NCBI GenBank assembly: GCA_002943765.1
Contig: PQWQ01000011.1
Span: forward strand, 558,001 to 622,000
Direction: 5' to 3'
Source of the DNA: Psoroptes ovis
Taxonomy: Eukaryota; Arthropoda; Arachnida; Sarcoptiformes; Psoroptidae
Length of the DNA: 64,000 bases
In this document: in pieces, positions 22,969 to 31,758 of the stretch
Layout: each line of letters starts with the position of its first letter
How positions within the stretch are numbered: the first letter of the stretch is position 1
Made by a program: the position numbers and the translations under genes
The notes under the pieces: generated by a model
What the model was told of the DNA's origin: nothing
The model's database searches: none
The model's input: only the letters and a program-made list of their open reading frames with translations

Positions 22969-25194
22969 TTATTTATTTTTATAATCATCTTTAGTTGGAT
23001 TATGAGGACCATAATTGCCATGAGTATCGACATCACCAGTTCGAATTTTGCGTTTGATAATCATTTCAGGCGAAACTTGCTTCAAATCATATGCTTGGCC
23101 AATTGCAGCCATTGCATCGATAAATATTGTTGTTGGATTAAAATACCATCCTAATTCTGATGCACTGTAATCATATGGAAATACATGATGAAAGTTGTGA
23201 AAACCTTCACCAACAGCGCCCAAAATTGTGGAATAATTTTCTGCTGGATTGATAGTCTTATCATATCTAAATATTTGAGAAAAAATGTGAAAATCAATTA
23301 TTATATATCACATAACAAAATAATATTATAATAATAATGGATAATATTTAGTAAACAAAAATTGCAGCTATTGCATCAACGCCCACATGATTGGTGGCTG
23401 TGTAATCATCATCGACAAACGAATGGCGAAGCCAATTTTTTTTTTCGCTTGCAAATTGAAAAATTTTCTAAATTTAGGCTTAATTTTTTTTTTGAAAATA
23501 TTTATCAAATCTAAGAAAACGATAAAATGTTTCGCATTTTCATTTCTGGTTATTGTACCACATTAAATAATTTAATGAATGAAAATCTGAGAGCAAATTC
23601 AATGGAAAAACAAACACTGAGAAAAAAAACTAATTACGATTATATCTCTCGAAGTTATGGCATTGAAACTATAATAAAATAATTGATAGATTGCAAGATG
23701 GCAATTTCCGAATATTTGAAATATCATGAGTAAATAAAATACTAAATAAATAAATAAATCATATCTAATCGGTAATATTTGATTATGAAGAATAATCAAC
23801 AAAAGAAAAAAAACCAATCACATCATGAGATTTCGAATCACAAGATGAATTTGATTTGTCATCAATTTAAATGTACCGAAAAAAAAACAAATAAAAATAA
23901 AACTTACGGACGACGGCCCCAAAAATGTGCAGCTGAATTCACTAACCATGTCATATTCAATGTCCATACATAACGAAATACGGCACAAACAAAAAATGCA
24001 TTCCATGATGTTTCATTCCAAAAATATGCCGGTATTATTGTTGGCAATACAAAGCAAATGATCAATGCTAATTGTTTATAATATCTGTGGGAAAAAAATG
24101 AGAAAAAAAATTTGATTAACAATTAATTCATAAACATGATGAAAATGATTATTGGCATTTGTTAATAGTTGGAAAAATTGTTTTTTCCAACAAGTTCATC
24201 GTTCGATGAATAATTGCGAAAAAAAAGAAACAATTTGATATGATATAAATTGCTACAATATTTCAACAAAAAAAATGAGCCAAAATTTTATATTATTATA
24301 TCATAAATGACCTACTAATGAATCGCATGAATATGATAATATTTTGCTTTGCTTCAATTGATTGAAATATTGTTATTAAATTTTGAAGGAAATCGATATG
24401 TTTCGAGTCGATTTTGTTCCTTTTCATTCGTGTAAGAAGTAATAATTTTCATGATTGACAAAAAATTACCTTCGTTGAAATCGTACAATCGGATCACGAA
24501 GTAAATCATCAAATGACATTTGTTGTCCTTTACGAAAAACTTCAGGATGTTTTTTACACAATAACCAGCCAACGTGGGCGAAAAAGAAACCACGTTTAGC
24601 ATTATGTGGATCAGCATCGGTTTCAGAATATTTATGATGTACACGATGATCACGAGCCCATTCGTAAATATGATTCTATTTAAAAAAATGATGAAAATTT
24701 AATTAGTAAAGTTTAGACAAGAGAAAAAAAAATAGGATCAACAAACTTGTACGGCTAATGTTTGTAAAATTGCTAAGAATACTCTTAATGGAAATTTAGC
24801 TTTGTATGCTTTATGAGACCAAAGACGATGTGCACCGGCTGTTATTCCAAGTCCAGATAGAAAATACAACAGGAATGCTAAAAAAAGAGAAATTAATGAA
24901 AATCAAAATCATGATCAATTTTTATTCATGAAAAAATTAATTACCAAAAACATTTGTTTGCCACTTGACTGTTCCGAAACACAATGTTGCCCCATACAAA
25001 GCAGCAACATGCAATGCACCCATAACAAAAACATTACGCCATACAATTTTTGCTTTGAATGGTTCTTGTTCTTTATCTTTTTGATTTTTAATTATTTCAT
25101 TGAGATCACCTTTCAATTCTGAACCAGGTTCAAGATCAAGTAGATCGTTGTCGATTATTTCTTTAATTTCATTGCTCTTAATGAATGGTGGCAT
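22969..25194 (-). CDS. Stearoyl-CoA (delta-9) desaturase, 5 exons, 353 aa
   Basis: This ER-membrane di-iron enzyme introduces the delta-9 double bond into stearoyl/palmitoyl-CoA, using cytochrome b5 and oxygen. On the minus strand exons fit at 25194-24945, 24877-24747, 24675-24470, 24084-23908 and 23266-22969, in phases 1, 0, 2 and 2. The three diagnostic His boxes are present: HRLWSH (100-105), HRVHH (137-141) and HNFHH (278-282). Also conserved are NHIYEWARDH, ETDADPHNAKRGFFFAHVGW, the NSAAHFWGRRPYDK segment and the membrane-spanning pairs around 60-97 and 205-245. Intron 2 uses a GTTTGT donor. Introns 3 and 4 are longer (385 and 641 bp) than most introns here. The N-terminus is acidic and hydrophilic, as usual. 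All expected iron ligands appear intact. Confidence 0.96.
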
Positions 25195-26095
25195 TATTGG
25201 AGAATATTTTTTTCTATTCTTTACACCGGGATCAAATTAAAACTACAAACTATATGTTATTCGATGTTGATGATTTTGACGATGGCTAAAATGACAATGA
25301 AATAAAACAAAAAAAAATATTCGAATATGAATAAATAAATAAACTGTAAATATTCAATAAATAAATTCAAAATTAATCGATTAAATTAAATTAATCAAAT
25401 AATTTATATAATGAAATAATAAATCATAGAAAAAAAATGATAAATGAAAGGGATAGTCATAAATCAATCAAATGATTTCAGTTGAAGAAACGAAAAAAAA
25501 AAATTCAAGATAAATATTTATTTATTTTTTGGCAAACTTATGCAAATGTATCCACCAAAAAAAAAAAAAAAAAGGAAAATTGAAAGCCGTTCATTTTCAT
25601 TTTATTATTATCGCAAGCAAGTCTGAACAAAATAAGTCATTCAATCATGCGATAAAAAATTTTCATTATTTGTTTCATGTACTTTTTTTTAGCAAAATGA
25701 AGCAAAATAAATGTACTGAAAATAGGAACATAAACAATGGATTGATTATTATTATTAGTATGATTAGTATTAATACCAATTGGTAATACTTTATCATTAT
25801 ATAAAATCGCAAACAAATGTAGCCAATATTAGAATTTCGACAAAAAAATAAATAAATAAACGAAAATTATATTACATTACACGTACAATCACGAAATATA
25901 ATGAAATAATGTCCATGAAATGTATGAAAATTATCAATTAACAACAGGATACATGCAAAAATAATTTTGAATTGAATCGAGAAAATTGTCACCTCGAACC
26001 TATGAAAATTTTTGTTGAATTTGTTGTAAAATTTTTTTTTGTTGAATAATTTTTTTGAAAGCTTTTCTGCGATAAATCATGAGATTTCAAATATA
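25195..26095. other. Desaturase upstream region up to the gypsy-type LTR
   Basis: About 900 bp separate the desaturase start codon from the retrotransposon. It is AT-rich with a poly-A run near 25556-25573; an 85-codon ORF at 25529-25786 overlaps that run and is not credible. The desaturase promoter must lie here; I see no clear TATA box or binding site. Confidence 0.55.
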
Positions 26096-26099
26096 TGTC

Positions 26100-26133
26100 G
26101 AGATGCATGTCACCATTAGGTGGCATGCATCTC
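26100..26133 (+). repeat. LTR inverted repeat with embedded CTCF-like core
   Basis: Two 15-base arms, GAGATGCATGTCACC and GGTGGCATGCATCTC, flank the loop ATTA. The one mismatch becomes a G-U pair in RNA. The centre CCATTAGGTGGCATG (26113-26127) fits 12 of 15 positions of the CTCF core. The same structure recurs at 30539-30572 in the 3' LTR. Confidence 0.8.
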
Positions 26134-26178
26134 CATCTCAATGGTTTGACGTTGAGCTGTATTGATCTTAAGCATGGC

Positions 26179-26186
26179 TATAAAAA
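26179..26186 (+). promoter_or_regulatory. TATA box of the gypsy-type 5' LTR
   Basis: TATAAAAA sits 83 bp into the LTR, which would place transcription start about 30 bp downstream near 26210. It is the best TATA box in this part of the window. Confidence 0.6.
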
Positions 26187-26273
26187 GCCAATGTTTTTGC
26201 CATTGGAAAAACAATTATAATTTTTTATTATTTTACTTGAAATAAAATAAAGCTGATTATAAAAGCCAACAGG

Positions 26274-26903
26274 ATGATCCTGCGAAATGATAAAATTATA
26301 AACGAAACATCAACCACATTTATTACAACAACGGCTTCAACATCGACAATAACAACAACAATAACCATGTCAAAAACTCCAACGAAAACAACCAATGTAA
26401 TGACATCACAAATACCAATTCTAGCAACTACTCCTAATCATTCAAATTTAAAAGACATTATTTTTAAAGCAGAATGCATCGTCAAGACCTTCGCCGACCA
26501 CGAAATCATCAACGACGAAATCAACAAAATGATCAACAAATGTGTTAGAGATTTATCTCAATATTTTTTTTTACAAAACAACGAAGAAGAAACAATTACA
26601 ATATCGAATTTACTAATGAAACTTAATAATTTGTTTTTAAAAACTCCCCAATTGAACAACAGACAAAACATAACCTTGACTGTCAACGACGGCAATCTAC
26701 CTAAATTCAACGGCAACCCATCAAATTTTGAAGCTTTTATAAAAAGATTTGACGAAATCATAACTAATAACATCAATATCAACGAACAAATGAAAATAAA
26801 TTATTTACAATTGGCAGTCAAGGAATCCAGAGATGCTATGAAGCGTCACCAGCAATGGTATTCAACGAAATCAAATCCCAAATCCGTAAATGTCCGAAAA
26901 TAA
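26274..26903 (+). CDS. Gag, N-terminal part, 209 codons
   Basis: The frame opens 11 bases after the LTR. Residues 1-60 are a Thr-rich low-complexity stretch, then a helical region. LPKFNGNPSNFEAFIKRFDE (about 142-161) resembles the DUF1759 Gag segment typical of BEL/Pao elements. An ATG at 26367 in a better context (ACCATGTC) could be the real start. The frame ends at 26903 with a tail (SNPKSVNVRK) that looks unlike Gag, and the rest of Gag continues in the -1 frame from 26855 or slightly earlier. I see no canonical slippery heptamer in the overlap, so this is probably a lesion in this copy and not a programmed shift. Confidence 0.8.
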   Translation: MILRNDKIINETSTTFITTTASTSTITTTITMSKTPTKTTNVMTSQIPILATTPNHSNLKDIIFKAECIVKTFADHEIINDEINKMINKCVRDLSQYFFLQNNEEETITISNLLMKLNNLFLKTPQLNNRQNITLTVNDGNLPKFNGNPSNFEAFIKRFDEIITNNININEQMKINYLQLAVKESRDAMKRHQQWYSTKSNPKSVNVRK

Positions 26904-27478
26904 AGTCGCATAAAGACTCACACGCTTGGAATGCCATTTATATGATATCACAAAAAGCTAAAAGTGTTATCAAAGACCCACTACAAATGAAAATGGTCAA
27001 AGACGAATTGTTGGAAAAATTACCAACCGAAGTTATTGTTTGGATAAACACAAACAATGACGACTCTTTGAATTATATTACAGATATCATAGAAAAATTA
27101 AAAGAACGTGCCATCAATTCATTTGTCGAAAAAAACGAATTCCGCAATCCTAATGATTATCGTCCACAATTTAATAAGTGCCCGATTTGTTCATCAGCTC
27201 ATGCTATTGACAAATGCACCAATATACCAACTCTTAGTATTCAATTGCTCAAATCAAAATTAAATCGTCAAAATTTGTGCATGAAATGTGGCAAGCATAA
27301 ATTCGATAGAAATCGCATCTGTAATGTACATTGTCAGAAATGTTTTGGCAACCATGCCACATATTTATGCTTAGAGAAGAGGAATCAGCATCAAACAGCT
27401 GTAAAAACACCCATCAATAACGTTGTTTGTGACGAAGAAAATCAGATCAGCAACATCAACATTGAGCAAAATTTTTAA
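26855..27478 (+). CDS. Gag, C-terminal part with zinc fingers (-1 frame)
   Basis: This segment overlaps the end of the first gag frame in the -1 frame; it is open from 26771. It encodes a helical capsid-like region (MKMVKDELLEKLPTEVIVW) and then Cys/His motifs: CPICSSAHAIDKC, CMKC, and CQKCFGNHATYLC. The C-x2-C-x3-H-x4-C pattern and the spacing of the fingers look like BEL/Pao nucleocapsid regions and differ from the single CCHC knuckle of most Ty3 elements. It ends CAA AAT TTT TAA, where the stop is preceded by a -1 slippery site leading into pol. Confidence 0.8.
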   Translation: MVFNEIKSQIRKCPKIKSHKDSHAWNAIYMISQKAKSVIKDPLQMKMVKDELLEKLPTEVIVWINTNNDDSLNYITDIIEKLKERAINSFVEKNEFRNPNDYRPQFNKCPICSSAHAIDKCTNIPTLSIQLLKSKLNRQNLCMKCGKHKFDRNRICNVHCQKCFGNHATYLCLEKRNQHQTAVKTPINNVVCDEENQISNINIEQNF

Positions 27479-30435
27479 ATGCCCGACCAATCAACCAAAC
27501 AAAGCAGCCAAATCCAATCATGATCAATATTATGATTAATAACAATATACAAAGTGTCTTATACGATTCGGGAGCTCAAATCTCCTTGATTCATGTTAAA
27601 TTATTGAATAAATTTAAAATTCTAATTTTTACTAATTCTTCTTGCAATTTAATTTCATCTAACTGTACTAATGACACTACGATTGGTCGGGCTAAAATCA
27701 CGGTAACAATTGGCCTAATACAGAAAGAAATTTTAATCAATATTGCCAAAAATTTATCTCAAGATTTCATTTTGGGACTCGACAATATCTATGAATTTTA
27801 TTTAGAACAACTGAAAAATGGCGAAGTACGACAAAATCTTAGTGATATCTCATTTTATTCATCATATGTTGCAATTGAACCAACTAATACACAATTAAAA
27901 CTAATAAATTCAATCGAATCAAATAATGAAACGAAACCACCAATATTGAATGACGATATTAAACGAATCATCGATAAATATGACGATATTTTTTCAAAAT
28001 CTAAGTATGATGTTGGTCAGATCCACAATGAACAATGCGAAATTCGACTTGAAAATAATATACCAATCAATTTAAGATCATATCGACATTCTTCAATCGA
28101 AAATGAAAAAATCACAATGATTACAAAAGAACTATTGAATGCTGGTTTGATAAGTGAATCAAATTCACCATATTCTTTTCCAGTCATTCTCGCTGATAAA
28201 AAGGATGACGGAAAAAAGTCACGTTTATGTGTGGACTACCGTAAGCTTAATCAGATAACACAAACTCAATCATACCCATTCCCGTTGATTGGCGATCTTA
28301 TTGACAAAACATTGAATTGTTCGATTTTTACAACCTTAGACGTGGCCTCAGGATTCCATCATATTCAAATTGCTGAAACAGATAGACCAAAAACCGCATT
28401 TGTCACATCTAACGGAAAGTTCGAGTGGAATGTCATGCCCTTTGGCCTAAAAAACGCTCCAGCCATTTTCCAAAGAGCGTTATTCCGTATTATTCAGAAA
28501 CATGGACTAGAAAAATTTGCGTCTAATTATATGGATGACATTCTGGTGTTCTCTAAAAACCTCGACCAACATATAGTTCACTTAGAAAAAATATTTAAAG
28601 CTGTTAGTATTGAAAAAATCAAACTTAAATTGTCCAAATGTCAATTTGGACTATCTAAGGTGAACTTTCTGGGCCATACCATCTCCATGAATCGTATTGA
28701 ACCTCTTCAATCAAATATTGACGTAATTATGGCAATAAAACCCCCTAAAAACGTAAAAGAAGTGCAGTCGTTTGTTGGTCACGTTCAATATTATAGAAAC
28801 TTTATTCCAAATTGTTCTGCATTATTATATCCAATCACACGATTATTAAAGAAAAATGTAAACTTTGAATGGAACACCGAACAACAAACCGCATTTGATA
28901 AATTGAAGGAAAAATTAACTAAACCACCTATATTGACTATTTTTGATCCATCAAAACCGATTTATTTGTTCACCGATGCATCGATCAAAGGTATTGGTGC
29001 AATTCTTAAGCAAAAAGACGACAAAATATTTCGACCAATCGCATACTTTTCAAAATCGCTTCAATCTTATCAACGAAATTACACAATCACCGAGTTAGAA
29101 TGTCTCGCCATAGTCGAGGCTTTAAAAAATTGGCATTATTATACGCATGGTAGAAAAGTGACAATTTATTCAGACCATAAAGGTCTTCAATGGTTGAAGA
29201 AAGCCAAATTAACGAATTCTAGAATTGCTCGTTGGAGCATCGATTTAAGTCAATATGACTACGAAGTTATTTACAAAGACGGCAAAACAAACGAAGAGGC
29301 TGATCAATTATCACGTAACCCTCTTCACATTTCGGCATACTTTCTAGACGATAAAGAAATCAAGACAAAAATTAAAAATGAAAATAATTTATTAATCAAT
29401 GAAGAAAGAGTGCCTGATTACTGTAAAATTGATAATGACCAAATTTTATATGACGATAAACTATTTATACCAGATAAGATTCGTAATGAAATAATCGAAC
29501 ATTTCCATCGAGATTTTGGTCATCTTTCATCAAAGAAATTAGCTTTTCACATCAAACAAGATTATAAATGGCCTAATATGGACTTTGATATAAAAAATTT
29601 AACGAAACAGTGCCTAGTTTGCGCGAAAAACAAATCTAGACCTGGTAATAACTACGGATTATACGAATCGACGAAAATCACGAGGCCATTTCAAATAATA
29701 CAAATTGATTCTATTGGTGGCCTCGTTCAACCAGATGTGAAGAAGACATATTTACATCTAGCCATCGATATGTTGACGAGAAAAGTCTGGCACATATGCT
29801 CGAAATCACAAAGTACAGTCGATTTTATCAATTTAATTAATAAAATAATTCAAGATAATAAGCCAGAATGCATAAGAAGTGATAATTATCCGGCTTTGAA
29901 TTCACGCAAATTTCGATCATTTTTATGCAATTTTAAAATCAAATACCAAAATTCGCCTCCATATTCACCGCAATCTATCGGTGCCGTTGAAAGAGTAAAT
30001 CAAACACTCATAAATCAGATCAGAACAACTGTCAACGACCCAAAAATAACAATGAAATGGCCGAAGATCGCCGATAAAATCATCGAAATTTACAATAATA
30101 CCATACACTCATCATCAAAATATACGCCAAACGAAGCACTAGATGCCGATAAATTGAATGATTTAATCAAAAATGATCAAAATTGTAAAGAAAAGAATCA
30201 AAAAAGAATTAATGAATCCCGAAAAATGATTCAATACGAAATCGGTGATAGGGTTCTAGTTTACAACGAGGCAAAGCCAAACAGAAAAAAATTAGACGAA
30301 TTATATATTGGACCAGGAATAGTCATCGAAAAACTGACAAATGCAAGATATATGATCAATATCAAAAATCGTCAAATAATTCATTCGGTGCGAAATCTTA
30401 AGCCATGGACTAATCCTCTCATCGCTACTATTTAA
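27466..30435 (+). CDS. Pol: protease, reverse transcriptase, RNase H, integrase
   Basis: The frame is open from 27466, 13 bases before the gag stop, so it is expressed by -1 frameshift. The first ATG is at 27520 and residue numbers below count from there (971 aa). Protease: YDSGAQ (Asp16). RT: VDYRKLN (238-244), TLDVASGFH (Asp274) and YMDD (337-340). RNase H: FTDAS (Asp486) and TELE (Glu525/527), then YSDHKGL. Integrase: zinc finger His663, His668, Cys698, Cys701; catalytic Asp730, Asp788 and Glu824 (D35E). The C-terminus carries YIGPGIVIEKL, a GPY/F-type module, and no chromodomain. All catalytic residues are in place. RT is clearly Ty3/gypsy. Confidence 0.95.
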   Translation, partial: AKFLNARPINQTKQPNPIMINIMINNNIQSVLYDSGAQISLIHVKLLNKFKILIFTNSSCNLISSNCTNDTTIGRAKITVTIGLIQKEILINIAKNLSQDFILGLDNIYEFYLEQLKNGEVRQNLSDISFYSSYVAIEPTNTQLKLINSIESNNETKPPILNDDIKRIIDKYDDIFSKSKYDVGQIHNEQCEIRLENNIPINLRSYRHSSIENEKITMITKELLNAGLISESNSPYSFPVILADKKDDGKKSRLCVDYRKLNQITQTQSYPFPLIGDLIDKTLNCSIFTTLDVASGFHHIQIAETDRPKTAFVTSNGKFEWNVMPFGLKNAPAIFQRALFRIIQKHGLEKFASNYMDDILVFSKNLDQHIVHLEKIFKAVSIEKIKLKLSKCQFGLSKVNFLGHTISMNRIEPLQSNIDVIMAIKPPKNVKEVQSFVGHVQYYRNFIPNCSALLYPITRLLKKNVNFEWNTEQQTAFDKLKEKLTKPPILTIFDPSKPIYLFTDASIKGIGAILKQKDDKIFRPIAYFSKSLQSYQRNYTITELECLAIVEALKNWHYYTHGRKVTIYSDHKGLQWLKKAKLTNSRIARWSIDLSQYDYEVIYKDGKTNEEADQLSRNPLHISAYFLDDKEIKTKIKNENNLLINEERVPDYCKIDNDQILYDDKLFIPDKIRNEIIEHFHRDFGHLSSKKLAFHIKQDYKWPNMDFDIKNLTKQCLVCAKNKSRPGNNYGLYESTKITRPFQIIQIDSIGGLVQPDVKKTYLHLAIDMLTRKVWHICSKSQSTVDFINLINKIIQDNKPECIRSDNYPALNSRKFRSFLCNFKIKYQNSPPYSPQSIGAVERVNQTLINQIRTTVNDPKITMKWPKIADKIIEIYNNTIHSSSKYTPNEALDADKLNDLIKNDQNCKEKNQKRINESRKMIQYEIGDRVLVYNEAKPNRKKLDELYIGPGIVIEKLTNARYMINIKNRQIIHSVRNLKPWTNPLIATI
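27469..27475 (+). promoter_or_regulatory. -1 ribosomal frameshift heptamer A AAT TTT
   Basis: In the gag frame the end reads CAA AAT TTT TAA. The heptamer A-AAT-TTT has the X-XXY-YYZ form and sits directly on the stop codon. Slipping back one base enters the pol frame, which opens at 27466. I did not find an obvious downstream pseudoknot in the AT-rich sequence that follows. Confidence 0.75.
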
Positions 30436-30523
30436 AATTTAAATTAATTTCATATCTCATTTAAAATAATTGTTTGTTTTTATTCATTGACTGTTTTATT
30501 TGCTTATATCAATAACAGCTCTT

Positions 30524-30534
30524 AAGAGGGGGGA
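30524..30534 (+). other. Polypurine tract
   Basis: AAGAGGGGGGA directly abuts the 3' LTR and would prime plus-strand DNA synthesis. Confidence 0.85.
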
Positions 30535-30702
30535 TGTCGAGATGCATGTCACCATTAGGTGGCATGCATCTCCATCTCAATGGTTTGACGTTGAGCTGTA
30601 TTGATCTTAAGCATGGCTATAAAAAGCCAATGTTTTTGCCATTGGAAAAACAATTATAATTTTTTATTATTTTACTTGAAATAAAATAAAGCTGATTATA
30701 AA
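30535..30702 (+). repeat. 3' LTR of gypsy-type element
   Basis: Direct 168 bp repeat of 26096-26263 with no visible difference over its full length. It is followed by TATATAT, which limits how precisely the target duplication can be called. Confidence 0.95.
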
Positions 30703-31758
30703 TATATATTTTTCCTTTCTCATCAAATCACATTCATTTTTAGTATCAATTGAATGGATAAATAAAAATTGATTTATCATTGAAATATGAATAAAAATAT
30801 TTGCCAAAAATTAAACAAAAAAATTATCTGAACATTCTTTCGAAAGGGAAAAAATGAAAATGTATCTGAGTACATTTTCATTTGGTGGTAATAATCGAAG
30901 ATTCATAATCGTTTGCAATAAATTTATTTGAAATTGTATGATTAATCAATATCATCCATGATGATTAATATTATCATTGTAATCATATATGATTAAATAA
31001 TGATGATTATGAATTTTTTTTTCATTTGTTGGTGATTTTAAATTGATTGATTAATTGATTTCAATCGATTAATTGATTTTAATCAGTTAAAAGTAAAAAA
31101 AAAATGGGAAAAATTAAAACGTAATAACCTTACCTTAGCTCAACAACAATTGTATGAATAAATATTACCGTACAATAATTTGAGTACACGTAATCCTTTT
31201 ATGAGGGAGTTTTTTTCTGTAAAATTTTTGTTGCAATAAAATCCAATGGAAAATTCCACAATAATCTCGGAATTAAAACGATAAACAAAATGGACGAAAT
31301 GTTCTTACGTTTTATTTTTGACAACGATTTCGCGTGACCCGAATATGATTCGGGCTTCTTTAACCTTGTAAAGTTGATGGCTTTCTTTGTGATCTTCAAT
31401 AAACAATTTTCCAGTATGATGTGGTAATAATTAAAATTTATTTATTGCCAAAAGGGATAAAAACAAAAATGTGTTTTTAACTCATTCAATAAAATAACGT
31501 GTGTTAGTGAATACACAGCATTTTATTTATTTTAATTAGGGCATGCGCTATTTTTTTTTTTTTTTTAATTTCATTGTCATGATCATTTCGTAAGCAAACA
31601 CAAAAATAATTGTGGTTCAATTTTAATTTATTCATCGATTAAGAATTTGAAGGCCAAAAAAAAAATTGATATCAAAATAATCGATTTGTTAAATCATATA
31701 AGATTTAACTATTGGTAAAAATGATGTTTGTAAAATTTTAGGTAGAAAATCTTCCATT
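30703..31758. other. Gap between gypsy-type element and RRM1 3' end
   Basis: AT-rich. It holds the 3' UTR of the minus-strand RRM1 gene (AATAAA on the minus strand at 31627-31632) and a poly-T run near 31550-31566. A 66-codon minus-strand ORF at 31199-31399 has no recognisable feature. Confidence 0.55.

Larger units (their letters stand above)
26096..26263 (+). repeat. 5' LTR of gypsy-type element
   Basis: This 168 bp repeat starts TGTCGAGATG and ends near ATTATAAA. It holds a hairpin (26100-26133), a TATAAAAA box (26179-26186) and an AATAAA word near the end. The exact 3' border is uncertain by 1-2 bases because the flank is also A/T. Confidence 0.95.
26096..30702 (+). mobile_element. Ty3/gypsy-type LTR retrotransposon with identical LTRs
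   Basis: The element is 4.6 kb. Its 168 bp LTRs (26096-26263 and 30535-30702) are identical by eye. It carries gag in two overlapping frames, a pol frame, a polypurine tract AAGAGGGGGGA (30524-30534) and short flanking TATA/ATATA consistent with a 4-5 bp target duplication. RT, RNase H and integrase order (PR-RT-RH-IN) with a GPY/F-like YIGPGIV module is Ty3/gypsy. The Gag, however, looks BEL/Pao-like. No env ORF is present. The insertion is about 0.9 kb upstream of the desaturase and divergent from it. Identical LTRs point to recent insertion, but a reading-frame break inside gag may mean this copy is defective. Confidence 0.95.

Noticed and set aside
25529..25786. 85-codon ORF upstream of the desaturase
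   Set aside because: It contains a long Lys run from poly-A and no recognisable feature.
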